Part shown: one piece after another, positions 12,092-24,349 of the stretch
Layout of the letters: each line of letters begins with the position of its first letter
Position numbering within the stretch: position 1 is the stretch's first letter
Notes under the pieces: generated by a model
What the model was told of the DNA's origin: nothing
The model's input: the letters and a program-made list of their open reading frames with translations, nothing else
Database searches by the model: none
Assembly: GCA_949130485.1 (NCBI GenBank)
Contig: OX422183.1
Span: 29,998,316 to 30,062,315, forward strand
DNA length: 64,000 bases
From: Agelas oroides
Lineage: Eukaryota > Porifera > Demospongiae > Agelasida > Agelasidae
Direction of reading: 5' to 3'
Program-made: the position numbers and the translations under genes

Positions 12092-13224
12092 TGCATGTGC
12101 CTGTCATATTAACTGTAAAGCATGTTGGTTTCACTGGCTTCTGTATATCAGCCATTAATGCTGCTGCCACTATTCCGCTTAATATGATAGGCATGCTTAT
12201 CAGAACAGAGTTGGTATTCAAGCAGACCACCTTTGTAAGGCAATCATATTGTCATGCACTTCCGCTATCATTAAAAGCACAGCTAGCAGAATGCCGAGCG
12301 TTAGTAATAAAACTTTCATTGAAATAGCATTTTTGTGGGTGGCACTTTTTCTAGCACTTAAGACCCCTACAGGAGGCTGCTAAGAAGGCAAACACTGCCC
12401 TGTCATCACCTCCTGCTGAAATAGTGCCAGCAGCATTAATGGCTGATATATACAGAAGCCAGTGAAACAAACATGCTTTACAGTTTGGCAAGAGTTAGTG
12501 GGAGGGGGCGGGTATAAGAACGAGGCTAGTTGTGTCAAGAGTATGTAGTGGAAGAAGACTGTTGTCACTGTCTCTTTTGTGCTGACAAGCCAAAATTTGG
12601 TGGACACGGATGAAAGACACATTGATGTGTAAAGTGGAAGTGTGGGTCAACAATAACTGTCTGCACACTGACATCATCATATTCATACAGACTACGACCA
12701 AATGTCACAAGATCTCTCCTTGTAACTTGGCACAGGTTTGTTATTTTACAAGCTCAAATTCTGGTTATATTGAAACCATTAAGCTCAAATTCTACTTGGC
12801 CTGGTACTCATGTTGTGTTGCTATAGTCTACACCATCGTTTTTATAAATTCCCATAGTGCACTGGGGATGCAAGGTATGCATATCTATAGACTGCATATG
12901 TAAAGCCAGCTACTTTGTTTTTATTCCATACCCAGTTGCTTCAGAATGGCTATTTGAAAGCACCTCCAGGTACCTGCTATCCCAGTGCCAGTACTGCTTC
13001 TGTGACTATCTTACTCGTATCAAAGGGGTTAAGCATCTCTGAAACATAACGTTTCAAACGGGTTAATAGCTTCTCCGCTGTGACACCGGAAATGTGTACT
13101 TTGCCGACGCGGATTGTAGACGCAAAGCGAGGTAGTTGAATAGTTCTAGCATTGCTGTTGCCAGTCTCATGCAGTATTGGTATCTGAACTGTAGAGAAGC
13201 TATAGACGCCTGTCAAGTGTACAC

Positions 13225-13746
13225 TAGGGTTGGGCGGATTATGCTGGCATAATTTTGGGAATAATAGGTACCAGAAAGCATTGAGCATTATGCGGGAATA
13301 ATAGGTACATTTTGAGCATAATGTGTCTGTGGTAGACTGGTAGTCTCGTCCTCAGACCGTATCCCAGTCCCAGACCGTGAAGTATCTCATCCCATGCCCT
13401 GTTGGTAAGCGGCGAAGTGAGGGAGCAATGAACAGCAATCGCAGAGTCTGGTGATCTACATTGAACTCACCAGGATGTTAGCGTGGCCACACCCACTCTT
13501 GCGGAACGGGGTGTGGCTACGCGAGACTACAATGGTCGATGAACTGCCATCCTGTTTCAATTTACTTTTTCTGTACAGTGTTAAATAATTATTCGAACAT
13601 ACAAGTTTGCTCCTTCCAGAAATAATGGGCATAGTTTGAGCATAATAGGCAAATTTTGGGCATAATTTTAGGCATAATTGGTACAATTTTGAGCATATTG
13701 GAATAGCATAATGGGTAAAAAATGGAGCATAATCCGCCCAACCCTA
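13225..13746. mobile_element. hAT-like MITE with perfect 8-bp target duplication
   Basis: Terminal inverted repeats begin TAGGGTTGGGCGGATTATGC and are flanked by GTGTACAC at 13217-13224 and 13747-13754. An 8-bp duplication with TAGGG-type ends is diagnostic of the hAT superfamily. Inside, cataatagg motifs recur at both ends. About 13,330-13,560 may be a further insertion (tagtctcgtcctcagaccg). No transposase is present. Confidence 0.88.
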
Positions 13747-13754
13747 GTGTACAC

Positions 13755-15009
13755 TGAAACGTATACTTGCAAAATAAACTGCGCTAGTCCGTTACGTATG
13801 TTGGACGTTGCTTCAGCGTCCAGCAGTCATAATTAAGTCAATATGTAAGACTCAACTATATTTAATCATAGTAAGCGTAATTGTTAATAAAAAGTGCATA
13901 GAAGGACTATAGAAACAAGTTAACGTGAATGGTGTGTTCAGTATAGTATTATCAACCCCCAGAAACTAAGGGGTGCCAACTACAATGGTGTTCCTAGTGT
14001 CAAACTAGTACTTTCAGCAGTAAATATATAAGTTAGTGACTTAATTCAGCTTTTCAAAAGTCAAGGTACCCAGTGTAGAAGCTCTTGTAGCCAACTATAC
14101 AAGAATGTTATGCTGGCATTCACACCATTATAAGAGTTAGTGTGAGATGCCAAACCTACCATGGTAGTGTCACGTTTAATTTGGACCCCCCTAAAATTGT
14201 CCCCCCCCCCCCCCCCCCCCCGTACTGTAACAAAGTGGGAATTCATGAAAGTATGAGCAATACTATATTATTTGTTAGAATTTCAGTGCTGTTTTGCTTG
14301 AACTCTTTATATACAATGTACTAATAGTTACATTAAGAGTGTATGCAAACTGCATTTAGGTGCATTTTGGTTGTGTTGAAAATAAGATTTGTGTGTTTTT
14401 ACTGAAAGTAAATGTGTTATCACAACCTCTGCATGAGTTTTGTATAGTTCCCATTGCCTACAGAATTGTGTACATAAGTGTGAGTACTTTATCCAATACA
14501 AATCATGCTTGTGGCATCCGTTTTACTACAATAACCTTATACCATTAACTAGTAGTGCTGCAGATTGAACTTTGAAGTCCTTGCTACAGATGACCATGCA
14601 GTACTTAGTTCAAGAAAAATGCTGTTCTTTTTTAAGGATGGATATGTGTCTTTCACAGTAGGCATGTTTTCAATAGAGCTGTAAGCAGCTAGGTTAGAAA
14701 GCTTGATTGCAGACCTGCTTTGGTGACCAGAAGAAGGTTTACAAAACTCAATCAGATAATTATGTTTGATTTATCCACTTATTGATCTTGGAAGACTCTA
14801 TGTCTAGTTTACTACAAATGACATTGCACTCTCCAACAAGTGAATTACGTGACATCACCATTAACTAATTGCACCAAGGTACTTTTCACTTTTCCGCTCT
14901 TGGAGCATATTTGGCTAATGAATGTCAACACATGATCCACTGCTGCAGTTCAATTCTGTTCTATATGCAGACTGCTCTCGGTTTTTAAATTTACAAGCAA
15001 ACTACTGAA
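13755..15009. other. Stretch without recognised gene
   Basis: AT-rich sequence with an 18-base cytosine run at about 14204-14221, a likely assembly or sequencing weak point. I see no exon with convincing splice sites until the ATG at 15010. Confidence 0.5.
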
Positions 15010-15372
15010 ATGGTAAGTAGCTACATTGCTGATGCTAAACTTGCATTGCTATAGTGAGTTAGCTAGCTCAGGGGTTAGAGTTGATTTTGCCTCCCAGTCT
15101 TTGAATCATAGATGTTGGCTTCTATGTAGGCATGGGTGTATTGTATGTATATATGTGTATGGTGGTTTTGTGGATAAATGAAATTCTGTCTATACACTGT
15201 ATCAATTATAAAATATGTTGAATCCTTAGGCGTGGCAGCCACTTAATCCTTGGAGTCCACTTGGTGATGTGGACTTTAGAAACACAGGTTCTGTTCAAAC
15301 ATACAGCATTGCAGATGCTGGCGTGCCAGGTTTAGCCAAAGAGGTCTTAATCTATGTTACTCTGCGAACAGG
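15010..15372 (+). CDS. Start codon and second exon of an unrecognised gene
   Basis: An ATG (15010-15012) abuts a donor, GAAATG|GTAAGT. After a 217-base intron ending CCTTAG, an exon (15230-15372) reads in frame AWQPLNPWSPLGDVDFRNTG and continues to AKEVLIYVTLRTG, then the donor ACAGG|GTACAA. The start codon alone would form the coding part of exon 1. The closing SAKEVLIYV-like pattern recalls a beta-sandwich type found repeatedly in sponge proteins, but I cannot name the domain. The next exon is not found. The exon is followed directly by the duplicated MITE-bearing segment, so the gene may be broken. Confidence 0.5.
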
Positions 15373-15630
15373 GTACAATTTATTTTAATGTTTGATTTGG
15401 ACTACTAGTTAATAACACTTTTCCGTATAGAGGGAAACTTTCGAGGGAGAAAACTTTCGCGAATTTTGAGGTATTTGCAAAAGTTTTCTCCACAAAATTG
15501 GGGGCATGGCATCTTTTGGCAGACACCAGCGAGCAATCCGCGAAAGTTTTCTCCACGAAAAATTAATTTCCGCCAGTTTGTGAATGTTTTCTCACTCGAA
15601 AGTTTCCCACTATACGGGCAATAACTCCTT
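15373..15630. repeat. Direct duplication, copy 1 (contains a MITE)
   Basis: Nearly identical, with a handful of base differences, to 16214-16470. The inner part (about 15424-15621) has inverted ends (cgtatagagggaaactttcg and its near complement ...ctatacggg) typical of a MITE. About 50 bases of shared flank show that the duplication covered more than the MITE itself. Confidence 0.85.
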
Positions 15631-15738
15631 TTTAGATGTAAAAGATCCAGGTCAGTAACCCTGGTAGGGTGTTAAATATCAATAATCTATGTGACGCTAT
15701 AACATTTGAATGACATTTTTTTTCCAATTGCCATATTG

Positions 15739-15973
15739 TTAGGGCTGCTGCTTAAAAATGATGTGGCCATAATCTGGCAAGCTGTGTATGTTGGCACACA
15801 GCAATTAGGGAGGTATGGGGGCATTTGTCCCTAAGAAAATGTTAACATGTCTATGCTTGGAGATCACTTCTGAGACTATTTCTGCAGAATCTACATTCTG
15901 TGAGTCAGACCATCTCCAGCTGATTGGAATCAGAATCCTGCTGTGTCACATCATTTTTAAGCAGCAGCCCTAA
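15739..15973. mobile_element. Short MITE with 25-bp inverted ends
   Basis: The end TTAGGGCTGCTGCTTAAAAA is repeated inverted at the right. The interior is non-coding. It lies between the two copies of the 258-bp duplication. Confidence 0.75.
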
Positions 15974-16163
15974 TGTCTTGACACTTTGGGAGTTGACATT
16001 ATGGGAAGTTGATATTTTGGGAGTTGACATTTTGAGAGTTGACATTCTGGGAGTTGACATTCGGGGAGGTGACATTTTTGGAGTTGACCTTTTGGGAAGT
16101 TGACATTCTGGGAGTTGACATTCTGGGAGTTGACATTTTGCGAGTTGACATTTTGGAAAGAAC
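15974..16163. repeat. 15-bp minisatellite
   Basis: About twelve copies of a unit close to ttgacattttgggag. It starts immediately after the right end of the MITE at 15739-15973, as if it grew from that junction. Open frames across it are a by-product of a unit divisible by three. Confidence 0.9.
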
Positions 16164-16213
16164 CCATTCTGCAGCCATGAAATTTAGCCACATGTACATA
16201 CCTACCATATCTC

Positions 16214-16470
16214 AACACATTTATTTTAATGTTTGATTTGGACTACTAGTTAATAACACTTTTCCGTATAGAGGGAAACTTTCGAGGGAGAAAACTTTCG
16301 CGAATTTTGAGGTATTTGCAAAAGTTTTCTCCACAAAATTGGGGGCGTGGCATCTTTTGGCGGACACCAGCGAGCAATCCGCGAAAGTTTTCTCCACGAA
16401 AAGTTAATTTCCGCCAGTTTGTGAATGTTTTCTGACTCGAAAGTTTCCCACTATACGGGCAATAACTGCA
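16214..16470. repeat. Direct duplication, copy 2 (contains a MITE)
   Basis: Second copy of 15373-15630, same orientation, about 840 bases away. The MITE part is about 16265-16462. Confidence 0.85.
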
Positions 16471-16821
16471 TGTAGAATGAGAGAAAAAGTGTGATCACAG
16501 TCACTTCCAGCTTGTTTGCATATAGACGACTTATACATGTGCACAAATTATCACACATTTTTATGTTGGGTTGCTTTGTTAGTTACGAATTGGATAATTA
16601 TCGTTCACACGTATGAAATATACATGAGGGTATGATAATTGATCCCAATTATGTGATTACTTTCATGCTAGCAATGTGATGTTACTCTTTGCTTATCTCT
16701 ATGTCATGCACTTAATAGTATTACAATCTACTTGATTTTTGTGTATATACGTGCACACAGTTGGAGAGGAGCAGTGCTGCTGAGAATTAATGCAGTTGTT
16801 TCCATTTCACTGTATTTACAG

Positions 16822-16964
16822 ACAACGTAGCAACTGAAGTCTCATCTAAGAGCCTAACTTGCCTCAGAGCAAAGTATCACCAGATCAAGATCAAACTTGG
16901 ATTTCCTCTAAAACACAATGCATCTGGACTAATGATGGTAGAAGCCATGCAACATGATATATGA
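16822..16964 (+). pseudogene. Decayed terminal exon, relative of 62122-62309
   Basis: After TTTACAG the frame reads DNVATEVSSKSLTCLRAKYH and then HQIKIKLGFPLKHNASGLMM, ending at TGA. The inverted relative at 62122-62309 reads the same with substitutions but is longer and has a polyadenylation signal. Here a small change creates an earlier stop, and the AATAAA has become aataag. Similarity continues through the 3' flank to about 17540. Function unknown. Confidence 0.55.
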
Positions 16965-17540
16965 AGAGCCGAGAACTAATTGGGTTAAGTCAATCAAGTA
17001 CTAAAATTGTGCAAGAATGCAATAAGCATTCCCTACAATTAGGTCAAAAATTCTAAATTTTCAGTAGCTCCTCGAATATATTTTGAGAGCATTCCATTTG
17101 TAGGTTAGGCTGCTCTGATTCTCAGGCCTTCAAAATTAACATACGTCAGCAAAGGAGAAAGCTACTGAAAGTACATGCTTATGCAGGTTTATTCTGCATG
17201 TAGCCATGTCTGATACAATTTACTTGCAAAATACAGAAGTTTTCTTTCAGTACAAATAGACCAGTTTCCCAAATGGTCATTTCCAATACAGAATCACTGG
17301 TGTGTTCAACCAACAACTGCATCCAAAACTGTTTGCGTAAAAGTATGAAAGTATTATTTCTGTTTATCATGGATTGTAACATTTACCTGAGAAGATTTGA
17401 TAAAATACTTTGTACAATCACTCAGTTTTTCCAAAGCTATTTTCAACACAGTACTGTGATATATCTGGTTAATCAACAACTGTACTCAGTAGCATTTTGT
17501 AATCATTTTGAAAGTGCTGCTCTCAGTAATGGTAAATTGT

Positions 17541-18543
17541 ACACCAATTTTACATAAAACAGCACTAAAATATACTCACAAGGGTCCACTAAATATTTCT
17601 AGCAGTGCCATCCAGGTACCAGGGTGCGGTATAGTATTTGCTGCTAACAAAGCGTCTTCCTGCAATTTAAGAGAGACAAGACTGAAATGTGAGTGATGAT
17701 ATTACAATTTGGAAATGCAATCACACATAATTATTATGTATACCATGTAGACGTGCAATGAGGGCTGTACTGTCATCAAATCTCATTAATTCATGGATAG
17801 CACTCATGGCCAGTTTGATAAGAATCAGAGAGCTTTATTATAATGTTAAACCTGATCTTTACTGGTGTAAAACAGTGTTCTTGCTGTGATGAGTTTAACT
17901 ATCAGATCATGTTATATACAAGGATGTAAGAGAGTATAGTGTTACGTAGCAGCTCCACCATTAAAACTGTGTACAAATAGTAATTCTGCCTTTAAACAGG
18001 TTCCCAAAGATGCTGCTTTTCAGGGGTTTCTAGTACCACTATACAAACGATCTTGGGTAATGATAAATTTCACATTGTAATATAATAAGTCAAGCTTATT
18101 CATGTGCACTCCTGCTTTCTCCATGCATCATACACTGCTACGTATATTTGCTAATTCATTAAAGCTAGACTGAGAATATCTAATATGAGCTTGCTGAGGT
18201 ATTTATATGTAACGTCTACCATATACTGAGCAGACAGGACTTATTTTGCTACAAGCAAAGATCGGATAATGTGTGCGACAATAAAAATGTCCAACTGCAT
18301 CACTTATGCCTTAATCAGTTAGCAGTCTTCTATGAAGGTGTAACTTGGATATAGCGACCTAGTTTACAAAAGCTGTTGGTTGTTAGTAATAACTATGAGG
18401 TAATTGCTTACATTCAAAACAGCTGTGAATTAAAGGAACATAATATTATTGCACTAGGTGTATAGGCAGTAGGGATAACCAAGGTTTGTATTTGTCTTCA
18501 GATTCTCAGACAATATTGAGTTAAGAGAAAGCTAAGTCTGAAA
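17541..18543. other. Stretch without recognised gene
   Basis: AT-rich sequence between the decayed exon unit and the receptor-like gene. I see no exon, repeat or hairpin that I can support. The final part presumably holds the promoter of the following gene copy. Confidence 0.5.
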
Positions 18544-21500
18544 ATGTATTCCCTAGTGCTTTCCTGCCTCACTCTGCTATCTTGGACAGTCACAGCAAAG
18601 CAGTTCTTTGTCATACCCAGCAGTAACACAAGTTGTCCCAGGGATCCTTGCTACACTCCGACTGATATGGTACAAAACCCATCTCAGTTCTTTGCATCTC
18701 ATCACATTTCTGCCTGGGCTCCACCAAACATACTTCACTGGATATCACACAGTGCTGATCAACAATGTAAGGAACATCTCCATGATTGGTTACAACCATA
18801 ACAATAGCACTATGAACTCAAGGACTGTGATTCACTGTGGAGGATCATTTGGATTCATGTTTAAAAATGTCACCTCACTAGATATAATAAAACTAAGTTT
18901 CTCTTTCTGCGGTGCACGTTTTCCTTTAAACTTCATAGTGTATCCTCACGACTTTGAAACATTGCTCAAAACACCATCCACAAAAGTTTCGAGAGTGACT
19001 TGTACTTCTTGCAAACAGTAAATGTTACCATCTCTGAGGTGGCTATAAGCAATTCCATTGCTGGGAGTTAACATGATTGGAGTTTCAAACATCTTACACT
19101 CTGTATTAAGTGGTAACAAACCAAACTGCTTGCTAATGTTTTTGGACATGCCTTCCATGTCAGATGTCATTTTACCTACTGATCTAAATATCAAGGAAGT
19201 TCAGGCTACTTTTGGAAGTAGACCACGCCAAAAAGGACACCGATATCACCCCACCAAGTATGCTACAGGACTCAGCATTAAACTAGCACAGACCACATAC
19301 AATGTTCACATTTACATAAACAATATTACAACATGTGAAAACATTGGTATGCAAGATGGATGGCATGGCAACCTTCACATTGCAATTGAAAATTGGAAGT
19401 GTCACTGTTCTGTAATCCAGGCAAAACAGATCACAAGCACTAATACACCATGGAGGTATGATGTAGCCAAAATACAGTTACACTATGGTAATAGCTCTTT
19501 GCATACCTGTACCTGCCCAACAGAAACAGCTGAAGACTACATGGTGCACATTTCCAAAAGCCATTTTTGGGGGACAGGATTATCAGTGGAGTCAGACAAG
19601 AAAGAAACATGGTGATGCTAGAGTAAAATTGAAGAATGTTACCATACAAAATTGTACCAATGTCATAGCACTGGATGTGCATAGGTTGTCCATTGATCTG
19701 CAGGATATAACATTTATCTACAATTGCTTAGATGAATACGTTACAGGAATGATAGTAGTTAATAGCAACATCTCACTGTATGGAAGCAATTACTTCACCA
19801 ATAACACTGGAAGGCGAATGTTGCTCTTAATCACAAGCACAATATCTTTCCATGGACATACAAAAATTATTGGTAATGAGGTGGAAATGGGAAGTACAGT
19901 CTATGTCATCAAGTCAACCATTATATTTCAACAAAAAGCAGAATTAGCAGAAAATGAAGGAAAAGCAGGTGGTGCTATAGCTCTATATGAAAACAGTCAA
20001 TTTGTATTTTGGGAACAAAGTAAAATCACTTTTCTGAGAAACAATGCAGAGCAGAATGGTGGGGCTATATTAGCTGATGCTTCCACCATAGTTGTCCAAA
20101 GAGATGCAAACATAACATTCATGGAAAATGCAGGTTATGATGGTGGAGCACTAGCATTGCAAAATGGAGGTACAGTCACACTTGGCTCACACAGTATAAC
20201 TGCCTTCACAAGAAATCATGCTCACCAATTGGATTATGGAGGAGCCCTATATGTGACTAACATTCCAGAAAAAGAAACCTATTTAAAACAATTTATTCCA
20301 TGTTTCTTTCATGCACAACTCGTTTCTCATAACAGACTACAATTTTTGCTTCCAAGTCTGTTGTTTCACAACAATACTGCTGATATTGCTGGAAGCAGTA
20401 TCTATGGGGGATGGGTAGATATATGCAAGGGCACAGGTCCAATATTTGATACTATATTTCACTTTGGAGATGACTCACTGCAATTGTCAGCAGTATCTTC
20501 CAATCCAACAAGAGTTTGTTTATGCACAAATAATCTTCCTGACTGCAGTATAATGTCACAGCCTACCCTGGTAAGACATTTCAAATACCGCGCAGTTGCA
20601 GTTGGACAGAGGTTTGGAACAATACCCTTCACAGTACATACTAGGTTTACTTCAAACAGCCCTATTGATCAACCACAAATAAAATCATTGTAGGAAGCAC
20701 AAAAAGTCAAAGGAACATGTACAAATCTGATGTACACCATCTTTTCCCAGAATCATAGCAATGTTATGATATTGAGAAGTCAACAAGATTAATGTTCCAG
20801 AAAACTACGAAGAGAATGCTTCTGATGAGGTGTTGAAAGCAGTACTCTTCCAATTCACAGATGTTCGTGTGCACATTACGCTGCATCCTTGCCCACTGGG
20901 GTTGTATTGCACAACTCTTCATGCACTTGTCACTCCCAACTACAACAACATGGAATAAACTGCAGCTTGACACCCAGACAATCAACAGACAATCATTAAT
21001 GTGGATCAATGCAACATTAACAAATGGTTCACAGAATGGAATCCTAGTACATGATCACTGCCCATTTGATTATTGTAAGCCTGAGAGTTTTGATCTTGAC
21101 TTGGAGGACCCAGATGAGCAGTGTGCATTCAATCGCTCTGGCATCCTCTGTGGAGCATGTCAGTGCAACCTCAGTCATGTCTTTGGAACATCTGCATGTA
21201 GGGAGTGCTCAAGTCTGTGGGCCCTGCTTTGGGTTCCAGTCATTGGCTTAGCTGGGATAGCTCTAGTGGTGCTATTGATTGTACTAAACCTCACTGTATC
21301 TGTGGGAACAATCAATGGTCTCATCTTCTATGCTAACACAGTGAGAGCCAACCATGCTACTTTCTTCCCTCCCAACACAAGCAACTCATTCCTCAGCTGG
21401 TTCATAGCCTGGATCAACCTAGACCTCGGTATTGAGACCTGTTTCTACAATGGACTAGATGCCTATGTCAAGACATGGCTACAGTTTGTTTTCCCACTCT

Positions 21501-22399
21501 ACATCTGGTTCTTGGTCATGATCATCATAGTACTGAGCCACTATTTTACGCTTGCAGCAAGGCTGAGTGGAAGAAATGCAGTGCCGGTCCTGGCGACACT
21601 GTTTCTCTTATCTTATACCAAGCTACTTCGGATAATCATCACTGTATTCCAATCAACTCCGCTTGAGTATCAGTCTGATAACTCTGTGAGAAAGGTCTGG
21701 CTCTATGATGGAAATGTTGACTACTTAGTAGGCAAGCACATTCCGCTCTTCATAGCTGCTCTGCTCCTACTCTTCATCTCCTTGCCCTACACAGCCATCC
21801 TCATTTTCATCCAATACCTCCAACACAGGTCCAGTTACAGAGTGCTGTTTTGGGTAAAGAAACTGAAGCCACTCTTTGATGCATACACTGGACTCTACAA
21901 AGACAGGCATCGCTACTGGACTGGACTACTCCTGCTAGGTTGCATTGCACCTGACATCAACTTTCTAGCAATCGTCTTAACAGTGCTCTCTCTGTTCATG
22001 CATGTTGTACTCTTTGGCACTGTCTACAAGACATGGTCTCTGAATGTCATTGAATACTCCAATATCATCAACCTTGGTGTATTGTCATCTACCACATTCT
22101 ACACCAAAGTTGCTGGAAAAGGACAAGCAGGAGTTGTGTATGCCTCTGTCAGTGTTGCTTTTACTCAATTCATTATCACTGTTGCATTTCATGCACTAAA
22201 AAGGTCTTCACATCATTGTAATTGGATTGTTGTGAACATAGTAAGGAAATTGACAGTTAAAGTATCTAAAATCGGGTCAGTTCTAAAGAAGTTTGTCTGC
22301 AAGCAGAAAATCCCTCAGCATGACACTCAGCCCAGAGTACACCTTGCCAGGATTGAACTGCGCGAATCACTGCTGGGATACTGCTCTGAATTTAACTAG
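18544..22399 (+). pseudogene. Frameshifted beta-helix / multi-membrane-span receptor-like gene
   Basis: The gene has no introns. It opens with a signal peptide (MYSLVLSCLTLLSWTVTA). The ectodomain then passes through several reading frames. Frame changes fall near 18700, 18990, 19050 and 19590, and a stop at 20691 plus at least one shift precede about 20940. The part at 19600-20500 has repeated GGAI/GGAL and FxxN motifs (AGGAIALYENSQ, NGGAILADAS, DGGALALQNG) typical of Pmp-like right-handed beta helices. The long 3' frame (to 22399) holds a cysteine-rich module (C67, C72, C88, C97, C100, C102, C113, C116 counted from 20861) and then about seven hydrophobic segments (residues about 119-147, 205-230, 238-263, 293-320, 353-390 in one or two spans, 424-447) and a basic tail. 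I read it as a surface receptor or channel family member of unknown ligand. The frameshifts could be real decay or sequence errors; the 3' third is intact. Confidence 0.7.
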
Positions 22400-22621
22400 T
22401 GTGTGCACACTTCTTGAACATACCAAATTTGTGACGATATTATTCTTTTACACTTTGTTCTGTGTGTGACCCAATTTAAACGTTAACTACTCAGTAGAAA
22501 ATCACTTGAAGAATTAAGTAAATGGTCAGAATATACAATACATTGTAAGATGCCATGATATCAGCAGGTAGATACTCTAATACAGTCTGCTACCTGCTTA
22601 GTTGAGTGCAATCAGACACAG

Positions 22622-23812
22622 CAGGCCCGTAGGTAGGGGGGGTTCGAGGGGGTTCGCTCGAACCCCCCTTTTGGCTTCCAAAAAGATTTTAAACACCGCT
22701 TAACTGTGCATTCTAAGTGCCCTACCGTTTAAAAGTGGCCCACTAGCCTCGATGCTACTAAGAATCACCATTGTCCAAACGAGTCTGATTGCAGCTATAC
22801 GTGTTTGTTCATGGAGATCAGAGCACGTAAGCGGTTTACGCCGCTGCGATGAAAGGACGCGCGTAAATCTCTATTTCAGGCGCTCAAGAGCTCACTAGTT
22901 GTTCTTCTAGTGAGTCACCGCCAACGATCAAGCGGCAACTGAACAGCCTGGAGTCATACCAACTTTCTGAAAACACATGGAAACGTACGGTATATTATGG
23001 TAGTCTATAGAGTCTGACATTTAGCTGTCGTATAAGCTGACATATTTTCAGTATTCTCTGCATGCTATTTCACCATCTGTCACCCCACCTGCTGTTCTGT
23101 CAACCGTGGTACCTTCTCTCGTCGAAATTTGATGTCAGCTGGCTTAGCAAATGCATACATGGACACCCAAAAATTGGATACAACACTCTACGAGCCATGT
23201 AGCGTACACTGCTACTACGGGTCTGCTTCTGTCCCAAAATGGCTTCAGAAGCAGTCTCAGAGCATCTGATTTCTAAAAATTTCCTGGGGGAGCATGCCCC
23301 CACACCCCCCTAGTCTTGCATGGTTATACAATTGCATACACATCAGTAGGCCTTGGTAGATTATGCTAGCATAATAGGTGCTTCTGAGCATCAAGAATTA
23401 TGCTGGCATAATAGGTACACTTTCCTGATCAGGTGGCCAGAACATTGCAAACTTGCAATCTCTTTCAACCAAGTGCACTGTAGCCTCATTCCCAGTAACA
23501 AGTTTCTTATGTTTTCAGCAAGAATCTTCTTTGGTGGACTACATACAGCTTTCAGTAATGCTAGAATACAACCACTGAGAAAGGCGAGAATCCTAATTGT
23601 AACCACTTTCAAATTATTGTCATTTGTATATGCATATGTGTGAAATCCAGTTAGCATAATTGAGAATAATAGGTGCATTGAAAAGAATAATAGGTGAAGT
23701 TTATGGGAATAAAAGAATAGAATAATAGGTAGAAATGTGAGCATAATCTACCAAGGCCTACACATCAGACATCCATGTAACCCCCCTTGCAAAAATCCTG
23801 GCTACGGGCCTG
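22622..23812. mobile_element. DNA element with CAGGCCCGTAG ends and 5-bp target duplication
   Basis: The left end CAGGCCCGTAG matches the right end CTACGGGCCTG inverted. CACAG flanks both sides (22617-22621 and 23813-23817). Just inside, a short palindrome ggttcgagggggttcgctcgaac lies near 22640-22665. No transposase is recognised. A hAT-like MITE (23347-23760) is nested near the right end, so about 780 bp is its own. The superfamily is not assigned. Confidence 0.75.
23347..23760. mobile_element. Nested hAT-like MITE with perfect 8-bp target duplication
   Basis: Inverted ends TAGGCCTTGGTAGATTATGC are flanked by CACATCAG at 23339-23346 and 23761-23768. Subterminal gcataataggt motifs match those of the element at 13225-13746, so the two are relatives with different outermost bases. 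Confidence 0.88.
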
Positions 23813-23817
23813 CACAG

Positions 23818-24345
23818 TCTACACAATTACACCAGCTTGACCTCAACAAATGAGAATGATGATGTGCAGTAGTGTGGGCATTCCCCCACTCAATGCCCCA
23901 ACTTCCAGGGTACAAATCTAGAGTATAATGTTTTAGAATAACTCCATGTAGAATAAAACTAAATAAAAAAAAATTATGTTGTTTGATATTTGTGATGGCT
24001 ATCTTAAATTTAGCTTGACCAGTTTTACCATAGGAAACATATATGTGGGCAAGGTTCTAATAGTAAAATATTGTATGCACATTCTTTATGAAGGTTAATT
24101 TAACTATGTACATCCACCACAATTACTGTTGCTAATAGGCAGTTGCAGAGGGTGAACCATTAATTAGCATTGCAAATGGATTAAATATAAATGTCAGCAT
24201 TATACAATTTTTAGTTATTACACACACTTTTAAGTTTAAATTGAAGTATAAATATGCAGTCAATCAAAGGGAGACTATTAAAGCAGAAGAGCAATGCTTT
24301 CAATTTAACTGACACCTCCTATACTGTACAATGTGCAGGGTGAAG
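23818..24345. other. Spacer before the satellite, with a second copy of the window-start sequence
   Basis: 24108-24190 resembles positions 1-80 (actgttgctaataggcagtt is identical), same orientation. Nothing else is recognised in this stretch. Confidence 0.5.
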
Positions 24346-24349
24346 CTGA

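Larger units (their letters stand above)
10637..13020. repeat. Decayed inverted duplication (large imperfect palindrome)
   Basis: 10637-10925 pairs, inverted, with about 12690-13020. Sequence near 11830-11960 pairs with about 12530-12650, and 12108-12180 with about 12400-12485. The left arm has been split by about 0.9 kb containing the pogo-like MITE. The centre is near 12290. No convincing coding frame was found. It may be an old long-TIR element or an inverted segmental duplication. Confidence 0.65.

Noticed and set aside
15970-16218. Open frame of repeated NVNSQ residues
   Set aside because: A product of the 15-bp minisatellite read through; no splice or start context.
20861-20940. ATG at 20861 as the true start of a separate membrane protein
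   Set aside because: The preceding frames continue the family's ectodomain, and the first residues are an out-of-frame reading across a frameshift. It is the 3' part of the same broken gene.
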